Shown: one piece after another, positions 8,185 to 16,197 of the stretch
How positions within the stretch are numbered: position 1 is the stretch's first letter
Layout: every line of letters starts with the position of its first letter
Assembly: GCA_038521825.1 (NCBI GenBank)
Contig: JBCBKL010000036.1
Span: forward strand, 1 to 32,073
Length of the DNA: 32,073 nucleotides
Direction: 5' to 3'
Origin: JBCBKL01 sp038521825
GTDB lineage: Bacteria > Pseudomonadota > Alphaproteobacteria > Rhodobacterales > Rhodobacteraceae
The notes under the pieces: model-generated
What the model saw: only the letters and a program-made list of their open reading frames with translations
Told to the model about the DNA's origin: nothing
Databases searched by the model: none
Translations under genes and position numbers: made by a program

Positions 8185-9021
8185 TCAGTTGAGCGCTGCA
8201 AATACACAGCCGTCCGAAACCAGTTCGGGCGGCGTCAGGCATAGACCCCGCGCAACCTGGTAGGCGGCAAGCACCTTTGGCACGTAATCGCGCGTTTCGG
8301 CATAGGGCGGGACGCCTTCATATTTGTCCACGGCCCCCTCGCCCGCATTGTAGCCCGCCAGAACGAGCACAGGATCGCCGTCAAAGCGGTTCATCAGCCA
8401 ATCAAGATATGCGACGCCGCCCTTGATGTTCTGCCCGGGCTCGAAACTGTCGCTGACGCCAAAGCGTTCGGCCGTTGCGGGCATGAGTTGCATGAGACCT
8501 TGCGCGCCGGCGTGACTGATCGCGTCCGGTTTGCCCGCCGATTCAACCATCATCACCGCCAGAACCAGGGCCGGGGAAACGCGGGTGCCGATCGTTGATT
8601 TCAGGATTTCGACGCCCTGCGCCTGTGCAAGCGCCTGAAACTGGGTCAGCCGAGCGGCGGCAATCTCGGATCCTGCAATGCTTCGCATGGCCAGCTCGAA
8701 CCGGTCTTGGGGCGCCACAACACGGCCATGACCGACCATGTCCCAGAACCATGCATACCGGCCAACCGGCGTCACGATATCGGGCCCGGTATCGGGATCG
8801 GCGTTTTTGGGTTCTTTCGGTTTGGGCTCTGGCGGCTTCAAAAGGCGCGCCTGCTCTTCGGGATCGACCTGAACCGTGATGCGCTTGGACACACCTGCCT
8901 TGGGCGGCCCGATACGCTTGGCGGAAAAGTCGCCGAACTTGATCGGCTCGGCCGTCGCGGCCCCCGCCGCGAGGGTCGCAGCCAGCCCAAGACGGACCAG
9001 CGTAGGAATGCACTTTGTCAT
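8185..9021 (-). CDS. Secreted lytic murein transglycosylase (SLT domain)
   Basis: The 278-residue precursor has a signal peptide (hydrophobic core about 8-20, AATA-E near 24). A proline/lysine-rich linker (about 60-80) and a helical region precede the SLT goose-lysozyme-like domain (about 145-255). Catalytic glutamate is E160 in MMVESAG; GAQGLMQLMP and the AGYNAGEGAV motif (about 222-231) are the other SLT hallmarks. C261 and C272 in the tail could form a disulfide. It cleaves peptidoglycan glycans to 1,6-anhydro ends. Its position next to the Tad locus may reflect a role in opening the wall for the pilus, but it is oppositely oriented, so this is only a suggestion. Confidence 0.93.
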   Translation of the reverse strand: MTKCIPTLVRLGLAATLAAGAATAEPIKFGDFSAKRIGPPKAGVSKRITVQVDPEEQARLLKPPEPKPKEPKNADPDTGPDIVTPVGRYAWFWDMVGHGRVVAPQDRFELAMRSIAGSEIAAARLTQFQALAQAQGVEILKSTIGTRVSPALVLAVMMVESAGKPDAISHAGAQGLMQLMPATAERFGVSDSFEPGQNIKGGVAYLDWLMNRFDGDPVLVLAGYNAGEGAVDKYEGVPPYAETRDYVPKVLAAYQVARGLCLTPPELVSDGCVFAALN

Positions 9022-9384
9022 GACGGCCCTGCCCGAGCGCCTGATTTTCTATTGGTTGCAGGCTATATCGCAGAAAACAGCGCTTCGATCCAGACGATCG
9101 GGGCGGATAACGTGGCAATCCCGCCACAATCTCAAAGGAAACAATCGATTCTCGCCCCTTCGCCCCCTGATCCAGAACTTTTTTTCCTTTCAGAACAGTA
9201 TTTTATCACTTTTTTTAGGATTTTTTTGGGGAAGGATGAAAAAGTCTTAATCCGCGCCAAATTCATGCCCCAATCAAACGGCTATATATCGGCATACCAA
9301 GTCGGACAGGGCGTTGAGAGAGTTTAGCCCGGTACGGACGGCAAGGTTAGACAAGTAAGTGAGTGATCCTTTGGAGGGACTAAC
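9022..9384. promoter_or_regulatory. AT-rich, gene-free region with phased T-tracts before the pilin
   Basis: This 363-base stretch between the divergent transglycosylase and the first pilin holds no convincing gene. T-tracts at 9179-9185, 9201-9204, 9210-9216 and 9221-9227 are centred about 9182, 9202, 9213 and 9224, close to one or two helical turns apart. That predicts bent DNA. A TATATA-containing stretch near 9283-9288 may be the pilin -10. The region probably carries the flp promoter; exact boxes are uncertain. Confidence 0.45.
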
Positions 9385-9570
9385 ATGATCAAGTTTATCA
9401 AAAACTTCCGCAAAGACGAAAACGGTGCCGTTACGGTTGACTGGGTTGTTCTGACAGCTGCTGTTGTCGGTCTGGCTGTTGCAGCCTACACCTCGATCGA
9501 AACTGGTGCGACTGCTCTGACAGCTGGTACTGACACGTACCTGCAGGGCCAGGTTCCGACAACTCCGTAA
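9385..9570 (+). CDS. flp: Flp/Fap-type pilin (first copy)
   Basis: The probable major structural subunit of the Tad (type IVb) pilus, 61 residues. A 14-residue charged leader ends in G14; processing by the TadV/CpaA peptidase would give a mature N-terminus AVTVDW followed by a hydrophobic helix (to about residue 38) and a short polar tail with two threonines and a proline at the end. Residues +5/+6 are Asp-Trp rather than the Glu-Tyr of classical Flp pilins. A very strong ribosome site, GGAGGG (9373-9378), precedes the ATG. A hairpin follows the gene, as expected for a pilin that must be expressed above its neighbours. Confidence 0.93.
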   Translation: MIKFIKNFRKDENGAVTVDWVVLTAAVVGLAVAAYTSIETGATALTAGTDTYLQGQVPTTP

Positions 9571-9607
9571 GCTAGACCTTCGGAAGTTGTATAGAGAATA
9601 TGCGATA

Positions 9608-9639
9608 GGGCCGCGACAGTGCGCTGGACGCGGCCCTTT
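9608..9639 (+). terminator. Hairpin after first pilin gene
   Basis: GGGCCGCG (9608-9615) pairs with CGCGGCCC (9629-9636), an 8-bp perfect stem with a 13-base loop, followed by TTTCC. It is a probable (partial) intrinsic terminator or 3' stabiliser that raises flp mRNA over downstream genes. Confidence 0.65.
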
Positions 9640-9674
9640 CCACAACAAAAGTTTGTTTGGCGGAACGAGTGACC

Positions 9675-9854
9675 ATGAAACAGTACATTGCAAAATTCAG
9701 CAGCGACGAGGCCGGCGCCGTTACAGTCGACTGGGTCGTTTTGTCTGCCGCCGTAGTCGGCTTGGCTGGCGCAATTTTCTCAAGCATCCTGAACGGGTCG
9801 ACCAGTCTCGCGGTGCTTATCCAGAACTTTCTTGCCGCCTTTACGGTCGGCTGA
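9675..9854 (+). CDS. flp: Flp/Fap-type pilin (second copy)
   Basis: A 59-residue paralogue of the preceding pilin. The leader is again 14 residues, and the stretch G14-AVTVDWVVL is identical, followed by SAAVVGLAGAIF. The tail differs: it is more hydrophobic and lacks the T/P-rich end. I chose ATG 9675 (GGAACGAG upstream); a TTG at 9657 would lengthen the leader and break its similarity to copy one. The weaker ribosome site and intervening hairpin suggest a minor subunit or an alternative pilin. Gene duplication is the likely origin. Confidence 0.9.
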   Translation: MKQYIAKFSSDEAGAVTVDWVVLSAAVVGLAGAIFSSILNGSTSLAVLIQNFLAAFTVG

Positions 9855-9877
9855 GGTAGCGAAAAGACGACGTGGGT

Positions 9878-9915
9878 GACGCGCCTGCCTTATGGCGGAG
9901 CGCGTCTTTGTGTTT
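9878..9915 (+). terminator. Intrinsic terminator after second pilin gene
   Basis: GACGCGC (9878-9884) pairs with GCGCGTC (9900-9906), with further imperfect pairing inside, and is followed by the T-rich TTTGTGTTT. It separates the pilins from cpaB. Confidence 0.7.
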
Positions 9916-9990
9916 CTGGGATGTGAACATTTCTCATCTCTTCCGTCATTTGCCCACAAAAACGCCACAATCATCGCGTTTTTACACTAT

Positions 9991-10018
9991 TGGACATGCG
10001 CTATGATTTGCGCGTCCA
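9991..10018. promoter_or_regulatory. Dyad enclosing a -10-like hexamer before cpaB
   Basis: TGGAC-AT-GCGC (9991-10001) is complementary to GCGC-GTCCA (10010-10018) except for the two-base AT bulge. The 8-base spacer contains TATGAT (10002-10007), a good -10 hexamer; TTTTTA about 17 bases upstream is a poor -35. This could be a regulated cpaB promoter with an operator over the -10. Confidence 0.4.
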
Positions 10019-10041
10019 TGTATCGAGCATGAGGTGGTAAG

Positions 10042-10896
10042 ATGCGGATGGTATTCGGGTTGGTCCTGTTGGTGGGGATCGGACTGGCTGGCGGCGCCGT
10101 TTATATGGCCAAGGGATATATTGGCCAATATCAGACGGCTTTGGCGCGAGAACGCGCAGAACGCCAAAAGATCGTTCCCACTATTAATGTTTACGTTGCA
10201 GAACGGCAGCTGAAATACGGGGAAATCCTCGCTGCGGAAGATGTCCGTGCGGTCGCGTGGCCGGTCAATGCGATTCCCGAGGGTTCGTTCACAGAAGAAA
10301 ACCCCCTTTTCGTGGGAGAAAACGAACGGCCCCGTTACGTTCTGCGTGCGATGGAAAAAGACGAGGCTGTCATGGCCGTCAAGGTTACCGCGCCGGGTGA
10401 AGACGCCGGCCTGACCTCGCGGCTTCAGAAAGGGATGCGCGCCTTTGCAATCAAGGTTGACGTAGCCAGCGGTGTTTCGGGCTTTTTGCGCCCGGGTGAC
10501 CGGGTCGACGTCTACTGGTCGGGCAGCGTGGCGCGCGGCGCCAATCAGCTTGACGAGTTCACCAAGCTGATCGAAACCAATGTCCAGCTTATTGCAATCG
10601 ACCAGACGGCGACAATCGACGGCGACACTGCCCTTATCGCCCGGACGGTCACAGTTGCGGTGCGCCCGGAGCAGGTCGCCGCACTGGCCCAGGCCCAATC
10701 GACCGGGCGTCTATCGCTGTCGCTTGTAGGCACCGGTGATGACACGGTCGCTCAGGCGATCGAGGTCGACCAGCGCGGTCTGCTGGGCCTGCCCGATGAA
10801 GAAGAACAGGTCGAAGCAGTCGAGGAACAGGTCTGCACCGTTCGTACACGCCGTGGCGCCGAGGTGGTCGAGATCCCGATCCCCTGCACAAACTAG
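10042..10896 (+). CDS. cpaB: Flp pilus assembly protein CpaB (RcpC)
   Basis: A 284-residue inner-membrane/periplasmic pilus factor. One N-terminal membrane segment (about 4-24) is followed by a short helical stretch and an SAF-type domain (about 48-110) with the conserved pattern of a strand, GEILAAEDVR and a later VMAVKVTAPGE. The second half (about 115-230) matches the CpaB/RcpC core: GMRAFAIKVD, GFLRPGDRVDVYW and TVTVAVRPEQVAALAQAQ. A glutamate-rich linker and a C-terminal CTVRTRRG...PC segment close the protein; the two cysteines could pair. GAGGTGG precedes the ATG. A strong terminator follows, so it is a separate unit from cpaC. Confidence 0.94.
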   Translation: MRMVFGLVLLVGIGLAGGAVYMAKGYIGQYQTALARERAERQKIVPTINVYVAERQLKYGEILAAEDVRAVAWPVNAIPEGSFTEENPLFVGENERPRYVLRAMEKDEAVMAVKVTAPGEDAGLTSRLQKGMRAFAIKVDVASGVSGFLRPGDRVDVYWSGSVARGANQLDEFTKLIETNVQLIAIDQTATIDGDTALIARTVTVAVRPEQVAALAQAQSTGRLSLSLVGTGDDTVAQAIEVDQRGLLGLPDEEEQVEAVEEQVCTVRTRRGAEVVEIPIPCTN

Positions 10897-10920
10897 GCGA
10901 AATTACAAAGGCTTGAGTCA

Positions 10921-10946
10921 GGGCTGCGCGTTGCGCGGCCCTTTTT
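10921..10946 (+). terminator. Strong intrinsic terminator after cpaB
   Basis: GGGCTGCGC (10921-10929), loop GTT, GCGCGGCCC (10933-10941), one T-G wobble, then TTTTT (10942-10946). A classic rho-independent terminator between cpaB and cpaC. Confidence 0.88.
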
Positions 10947-11092
10947 CATTTCGGGTGCTGTTGCGAGATATCCACATAAATCAAACTGCCGAACCCATTG
11001 ATTATTGCAAAAAATTTGAAACCAAAGCACAGTGCACGCAAGACGGGCGTAAAAGACCCACTCATTGAGGCGTGATCAAAAAGGCAGGTCAC

Positions 11093-12523
11093 ATGAAAAC
11101 CGCAGGACTATTTTCCACGGCCCTTGCTGGGCTGTTTATGGCTGTTAGCCCAATCGCACTGAGTACACCGGCCTCTGCCGAAACGCTTCGTGTCGTCGAA
11201 CAGGGTGTTTCAACCACACTGAATGTGCCGATCAACCGCGCAATCGTGGTTGAAAGCGACGTTCCCTTTGCCGAGCTCAGCATCGCCAACCCCGGCATCG
11301 CTGATATCTCGTCATTGTCGGACAGAACAATCTATGTGCTTGGCAAGGCGCCGGGCCTGACAACACTGACCCTGCTTGATGGCAGCGGCCAGCTGATCAC
11401 AAACGTAGACGTCCGCGTCGCCGCGGACGTGTCGGAGTTCAAGGAGCGGCTGCGCCAGATCCTGCCCGGCGAAAAGATCGAAGTACGCACCGCCAATGAT
11501 GGTATCGTGCTTTCGGGCGTTGTTTCCAGCTCAGCCCGCCTGCAACGGGCGCTTGATCTGGCCGAACGTTATGCCGAGGGCCGCGTTAGCAACCTGATGG
11601 TTGTCGGTGGCATCCAGCAGGTCATGCTGAAAGTCCGCTTTGCCGAGATGGAGCGCAATGTTTCCAAGTCGCTCAGCAGCTCTCTGGCCCTGAACGGCAT
11701 TACGCTGGACGGCGATCTGGGCGTCAATAGCGGTACCGGTACGCTGAACACGTCTGGTGCTGTTACGAACGCTCTGGGCGGTAGCATCCCGGCAACCAAC
11801 GAAAATGCCGGTGCTATCGTGTTTGGCTTCAATGCGGGCGACCTTGAGGTTGGTCTGCTGTTGGAAGCCCTTGAAACCAAAGGCGTTGTTCGCACATTGG
11901 CCGAACCAAACCTCATCGCCCTTTCGGGCCAGGAGGCAAAGTTCCTCGCAGGTGGCGAGTATCCGGTTCCGGTCAGCCAGGATAACGGCGAGGTTACGGT
12001 TCAGTTCAAACCCTTCGGTGTCGAACTCAACTTTATCCCGCGTGTTGTTGACCAGGACATCATCAACCTCGAGTTGAACGCCGCCGTATCGGCGATCGAC
12101 CCGAACAACGGCTTCCGCATCGACGCGTTCGAAATCGACGCCTTCAGCCGCCGCGAGACCGAGACAACGGTCGAGCTGCGCGACGGCGACAGCTTTGCCA
12201 TCGCGGGTCTTTTGCAGGACACCTTCCGCGACAACAACGCGCAAATCCCTTGGCTGGGCGACATCCCGGTCCTTGGCGCCCTCTTCCGCAGCGCGGATTA
12301 CCAGCGTAATCAGTCAGAACTGGTCATCATCATCACGGCTCATCTGGTTCAGCCGACGCGGGGCGACGTTCTTGCCCTGCCGACCGACCGTGTGAAGCCA
12401 CCCACCGAACAGGATCTGTTCCTCTTTGGCCGCGTCGCCTCTGATAACAAGCCTCAGCTGGGCGCGGCAGCGGAAGTGGCAAAACAAGACTTCAGTGGCT
12501 CTTACGGCTACGTAATGGACTGA
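11093..12523 (+). CDS. cpaC: Tad pilus secretin CpaC (RcpA)
   Basis: The outer-membrane channel for the pilus. I chose ATG 11093, preceded by AAGGCAGG, rather than GTG 11072; this gives 476 residues with a clear signal peptide cleaved near ASA-E (about 29/30). The N-terminal pilus/secretin domain (about 35-110) and a BON-like segment (about 115-170) precede the secretin core (about 180-430). Core hallmarks are VRTLAEPNLIALSGQEAKFL, a GGEYPVPV stretch and the C-terminal IPWLGDIPVLGALFRS with SELVIIITAHLV. cpaC and the OmpA-like gene 18 bases downstream form one unit closed by a terminator. Confidence 0.96.
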   Translation: MKTAGLFSTALAGLFMAVSPIALSTPASAETLRVVEQGVSTTLNVPINRAIVVESDVPFAELSIANPGIADISSLSDRTIYVLGKAPGLTTLTLLDGSGQLITNVDVRVAADVSEFKERLRQILPGEKIEVRTANDGIVLSGVVSSSARLQRALDLAERYAEGRVSNLMVVGGIQQVMLKVRFAEMERNVSKSLSSSLALNGITLDGDLGVNSGTGTLNTSGAVTNALGGSIPATNENAGAIVFGFNAGDLEVGLLLEALETKGVVRTLAEPNLIALSGQEAKFLAGGEYPVPVSQDNGEVTVQFKPFGVELNFIPRVVDQDIINLELNAAVSAIDPNNGFRIDAFEIDAFSRRETETTVELRDGDSFAIAGLLQDTFRDNNAQIPWLGDIPVLGALFRSADYQRNQSELVIIITAHLVQPTRGDVLALPTDRVKPPTEQDLFLFGRVASDNKPQLGAAAEVAKQDFSGSYGYVMD

Positions 12524-12541
12524 CGAAAGGCAATCAGGGTC

Positions 12542-13210
12542 ATGAAACCGATCATTTCACTGTCACTGGTCAGCGTATTGGCCCTCGTGTCAGCCTGTAC
12601 CTCAAGCAATGACAGGGTCCTCACCCAGTTTTTCCGCGAGGCAGGATCCGTCAACGACAGCGGCAGCTTTGGAAATGCCACGCTGGATAACACGCTGATC
12701 CAGACGGGCGAACGCAGCTATGCGCAGACTCTCAACAGCCGCTTTAACGCCGAGGTGCCGGCAACGGTCAACTTCGACTTCAATAGCGCGCAACTCGACG
12801 CAGGCTCCCAACAGGCGCTGATGGAACAGGCGAACTTCATTCTGCAGTTCCCCGAAGCCCGCTTCCGCGTTTATGGCCATACCGATCTTGTCGGTTCCCG
12901 CGGCTATAACCGCCGCCTCGGCCAACGCCGGGCGAATGCAGTCGTCAACTTCCTGGTTTCCCAGGGGATCAACCGCAGCAGGCTGGAAGCGGTGGCTTCG
13001 TTCGGTGAAACCCAGCCGGTCGTCGTGACCGAAGGCCGTGAACGCCGCAACCGCCGCACCGTGACCGAGGTAACGGGCTTTGTGGGCTCGCACCCGCTGG
13101 TGCTGGACGGGAAATACGCGCAGATCGTGTATCGCGACTATATCACCAGCGCGCAGGGCCGCACCCTGCTGACCGGTGTTGCAAGCGCGTCTGAACAGCT
13201 GAGCAACTAG
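12542..13210 (+). CDS. OmpA-like peptidoglycan-binding lipoprotein of the Tad locus
   Basis: A 222-residue probable lipoprotein: lipobox LVSAC with C19 as the acylated residue. The OmpA C-terminal domain spans about residues 73-180. It begins with VNFDFNSAQLD and contains GHTDLVGSRGYNRRLGQRRA, with the peptidoglycan-contacting D115 and R130. About 40 further residues lie beyond the domain. It occupies the place of CpaD/RcpB in other Tad loci, so it probably anchors or pilots the secretin to the wall. The gene lies directly after cpaC and before a perfect 14-bp hairpin. Confidence 0.9.
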   Translation: MKPIISLSLVSVLALVSACTSSNDRVLTQFFREAGSVNDSGSFGNATLDNTLIQTGERSYAQTLNSRFNAEVPATVNFDFNSAQLDAGSQQALMEQANFILQFPEARFRVYGHTDLVGSRGYNRRLGQRRANAVVNFLVSQGINRSRLEAVASFGETQPVVVTEGRERRNRRTVTEVTGFVGSHPLVLDGKYAQIVYRDYITSAQGRTLLTGVASASEQLSN

Positions 13211-13239
13211 GCTCAGCCTTCCAAATCTATCACGAATTC

Positions 13240-13277
13240 TTGTTCGGCCGGGACCTGTTCCCGGCCGAACAATCTTT
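13240..13277 (+). terminator. Strong intrinsic terminator after the OmpA-like gene
   Basis: A 14-bp perfect stem: 13240-13253 pairs with 13259-13272, with loop CCTGT, followed by TCTTT. It closes the cpaC unit. Downstream, 13278-13479 has no gene and should hold the cpaE promoter, which I cannot place. Confidence 0.85.
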
Positions 13278-13448
13278 GCTGAGCGGCACCATCGTTCTGA
13301 GATACCCAACAATTGGAGCTTTTTGGCCGCAATCTCGCCCGAATTTATTGCGAGCTTGCCCGAAAGGGGACGAGTGTCTCTGGCTTTAGGGCCAAACATG
13401 GGTGGCAGCGGGCACGGTTCTTGCGACGGATCGCAGTGTTAATCGCCT

Positions 13449-13478
13449 GCCAAACCCTTGAAAAAAGGACGATTTGGC
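13449..13478 (+). promoter_or_regulatory. Hairpin sequestering the cpaE ribosome site
   Basis: GCCAAA (13449-13454) pairs with TTTGGC (13473-13478), and inside it CCTT (13456-13459) pairs with AAGG (13465-13468). The only Shine-Dalgarno sequence, AAGGA, is within the paired part, one base beyond the hairpin is the ATG. This could lower or regulate translation of cpaE. Pairing is read directly; regulation is inference. Confidence 0.5.
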
Positions 13479-13479
13479 A

Positions 13480-14721
13480 ATGAGCAGTGCAATGCCACAA
13501 CCTGAAACCGCGCCTCTGCTGGCCTGTACGGTCAGCCGCGATGTGCAGAACTTTGACCTGCTGATTGAAGACATGGAAGCCATTCTTGGCGAGTCCTGGG
13601 GCGATCTGGGCTTTGCCGAGGCGCTGGCCTTTTTTGGCCAACCCGATGCTCAAGCCCTTGAATTCATTGCACTGGCACTGGACGACGCGGACGAAGAGAA
13701 CCTCACCCTGATGGGCGAGATCATCAAGCAGGCCAAGGTTCGAGGCATCAAGGTTGTCCTCATCGCCGAAGACGTCACACCGGCCGCGTTACACCAATTG
13801 TTGCGCCAGGGTGCCGACGAATTTGTCCCCTACCCTCTTCCTGATGGGGAATTGCAGCAGGCCATCGACCGTATGAAAGCGGCAGATATGGCAGCACCGG
13901 CCGCGAGCGGGGGCGCGCCTACGGGCCTCAAGACCGGCAAAGACCGTCAGGGCGCGGTTCTGGTCGCTCACGGCGTTGCCGGTGGCACCGGATCGACGAC
14001 GCTGGCCGTCAACCTGGCCTGGGAACTTGCCAATATCGACAAGGACGGTGCGCCATCGGTCTGCCTGCTTGATCTCGATCTGCAATTCGGGACGGCATCG
14101 ACCTATCTGGACCTTCCGCGCCGCGAGGCCGTTTTTGAGATGTTGTCGGACACCGAGGCGATGGACGAAGAGATCTTTGGCCAGTCATTGCTTGACTACG
14201 AGGAGAAGCTGCAGGTCCTGACCGCCCCAGCCGATATGATCCCGCTGGATTTCGTATCGGCCGAGGATATCGAGCGTGTCATCGAAATGGCGCGCGCGCA
14301 TTTCGATTACGTGGTGATCGACATGCCGTCGACGCTGGTGGCGTGGTCAGAGACAGTTCTGACGTCGTCGCACATCTATTTCGTCACTATGGATATGGAC
14401 ATGCGTTCGGCGCAGAACACCCTGCGCTTCAAGCGGGCGCTGCAATCCGAACAGCTGCCCGTCGAAAAGCTGCGCTACGTCCTGAACCGCGCCCCGAAAT
14501 TCACCGACCTGAATGGTAAGGCAAGGGTCAAGAAACTGGCCGAAAGCCTTGATATCGCGATCGAAGTTCAGTTGCCCGATGGCGGCAAGCCGATCACGCA
14601 GGCCGCCGATCACGGCGTGCCTCTGGCAACGGCGGCGGCCAAGAGTCCGCTGCGCCGTGAAATCGCCAAGTTGGCCGGGTCAATTCACGAGTTGCTCGAC
14701 GACAAGGCAAAGGCGGCCTGA
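13480..14721 (+). CDS. cpaE: Tad pilus ParA/MinD-like protein CpaE (TadZ)
   Basis: A 413-residue cytoplasmic protein that positions the pilus machine. Residues about 12-135 look like a receiver-type fold without a clear phospho-acceptor site. The ParA/MinD-like domain begins near 158. Its P-loop reads GVAGGTGSTT (165-174): the signature lysine of the deviant Walker A and the usual GK lysine are Ala and Ser (A167, S172), as in many atypical TadZ proteins. CLLDLDLQFGTAS and the YVVIDMPSTL strand match the remaining nucleotide-site motifs. ATP may bind, but hydrolysis is doubtful. ATG 13480 was preferred to TTG 13474. cpaF starts 18 bases after its stop. Confidence 0.94.
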   Translation: MSSAMPQPETAPLLACTVSRDVQNFDLLIEDMEAILGESWGDLGFAEALAFFGQPDAQALEFIALALDDADEENLTLMGEIIKQAKVRGIKVVLIAEDVTPAALHQLLRQGADEFVPYPLPDGELQQAIDRMKAADMAAPAASGGAPTGLKTGKDRQGAVLVAHGVAGGTGSTTLAVNLAWELANIDKDGAPSVCLLDLDLQFGTASTYLDLPRREAVFEMLSDTEAMDEEIFGQSLLDYEEKLQVLTAPADMIPLDFVSAEDIERVIEMARAHFDYVVIDMPSTLVAWSETVLTSSHIYFVTMDMDMRSAQNTLRFKRALQSEQLPVEKLRYVLNRAPKFTDLNGKARVKKLAESLDIAIEVQLPDGGKPITQAADHGVPLATAAAKSPLRREIAKLAGSIHELLDDKAKAA

Positions 14722-14739
14722 TCGACTTAAGAGGTTACG

Positions 14740-16185
14740 ATGTTTTCGAAATACAAGAAAAGCTCCGCTGAACCAGTAGCAGCACCGGCCGCGGCAGCAG
14801 CAGCGGCCAAAGTGGTTGAAGAGGCAGCGGCAGACGCTTCGCCGAAGGTCGTGCGCCGTGCAGCCCCGGCAAAGCCAGCCGAAGTCGCCGTTCTGGACAA
14901 AGAACGCAAGCGCAAGGAGCGGATGCAGGAGATCAAGCTCGAACTGCACCGCGCCCTGCTCGACAACCTGAACCTCGCAGCCCTCGAACACGCGACCGAA
15001 AAGGACCTGCGGGAGGAAATCAACGCCATCGCAGGCGAGGTTCTTGAAGAAAAGAACATCATCCTCAACCGTGAGGACCGCCAGACCCTCAATCAGGAGC
15101 TCTTTGACGAGGTCACGGGTCTTGGCCCGCTCGAGACGCTTCTGAAAGACGACAGCGTCAATGATATCTTGGTTAACGGTCCCAAGCAGATCTTTGTCGA
15201 GCGCGCGGGTAAGCTGGAACTGACGGACGTCACGTTCAAGGACGAACGTCACCTGCTGCGGATCATCGACAAGATCGTGTCTGCCGTTGGCCGTCGCGTC
15301 GATGAATCGAACCCATATGTCGACGCCCGCCTCAAGGACGGATCCCGCTTCAACGCAATGGTACCGCCGGTCGCGGTTGACGGATCGCTTGTCTCGATCC
15401 GGAAGTTCAAGAAGGACAAGCTGGCCATTGACGACCTGGTGCGCTTCGGTGCCTTCACCGAAGAGATGGCCGCCTATCTGCAGGCCGCCGTGGCTACGCG
15501 CCTGAACATTATCGTTTCGGGCGGTACGGGTTCCGGTAAGACGACGACGCTCAACGCGCTGTCATCCTTCATCGACAATGCCGAGCGGATCCTGACGATT
15601 GAGGATACGGCGGAACTTCAGCTTCAGCAGGTCCATGTGGGCCGGATGGAAAGCCGCCCGCCCAACGTGGAAGGCAAAGGTGAGGTCAGCCCGCGAGACT
15701 GTCTGAAAAACGCCCTTCGGATGCGTCCCGACCGCATCATCGTGGGCGAGACGCGGGGCGAAGAGGTGATCGACATGTTGCAGGCCATGAACACCGGCCA
15801 CGACGGATCGATGACCACGATCCACGCCAACTCGGCCCGTGACGGCATAAGTCGTCTGGAAAACATGATCGCGATGGCCGGGGTCGAAATGCCGATCAAG
15901 GCGGTCCGCTCGCAGATCTCGTCGGCGGTTAACCTCATCGTGCAGGCCAGCCGTCTGCAGGACGGGTCACGCCGCATGACCTCCATCACCGAGATTACCG
16001 GGATGGAAGGCGACGTCATTTCGATGCAGGAAGTGTTCCGCTTTCAGCGCGTGGGCCTGACGCCCGATAACAAGATCATCGGCCATTTCACCGCAACCGG
16101 GGTGCGTTCGAACTTTTCCGAACGCTTCCGCCTGTGGGGTTATGACCTGCCCGCATCCATCTACGACCCCGTCGTCACGCAGTAA
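14740..16185 (+). CDS. cpaF: Tad pilus assembly ATPase CpaF (TadA)
   Basis: The secretion ATPase that powers Flp pilus extension, a GspE/VirB11-type hexamer at the inner membrane. The 481-residue product starts with an Ala/Lys-rich low-complexity segment (about 8-50), then an N-terminal domain (about 60-240). Walker A is GGTGSGKT at 261-268; the Asp box lies around D289; Walker B ends with RIIVGE (E337); and the conserved His of TTIHANS is H362. These are all intact. GAGG precedes the ATG. It leads the motor genes, with tadB 12 bases downstream. Confidence 0.97.
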   Translation: MFSKYKKSSAEPVAAPAAAAAAAKVVEEAAADASPKVVRRAAPAKPAEVAVLDKERKRKERMQEIKLELHRALLDNLNLAALEHATEKDLREEINAIAGEVLEEKNIILNREDRQTLNQELFDEVTGLGPLETLLKDDSVNDILVNGPKQIFVERAGKLELTDVTFKDERHLLRIIDKIVSAVGRRVDESNPYVDARLKDGSRFNAMVPPVAVDGSLVSIRKFKKDKLAIDDLVRFGAFTEEMAAYLQAAVATRLNIIVSGGTGSGKTTTLNALSSFIDNAERILTIEDTAELQLQQVHVGRMESRPPNVEGKGEVSPRDCLKNALRMRPDRIIVGETRGEEVIDMLQAMNTGHDGSMTTIHANSARDGISRLENMIAMAGVEMPIKAVRSQISSAVNLIVQASRLQDGSRRMTSITEITGMEGDVISMQEVFRFQRVGLTPDNKIIGHFTATGVRSNFSERFRLWGYDLPASIYDPVVTQ

Positions 16186-16197
16186 GGATTTACGAGC

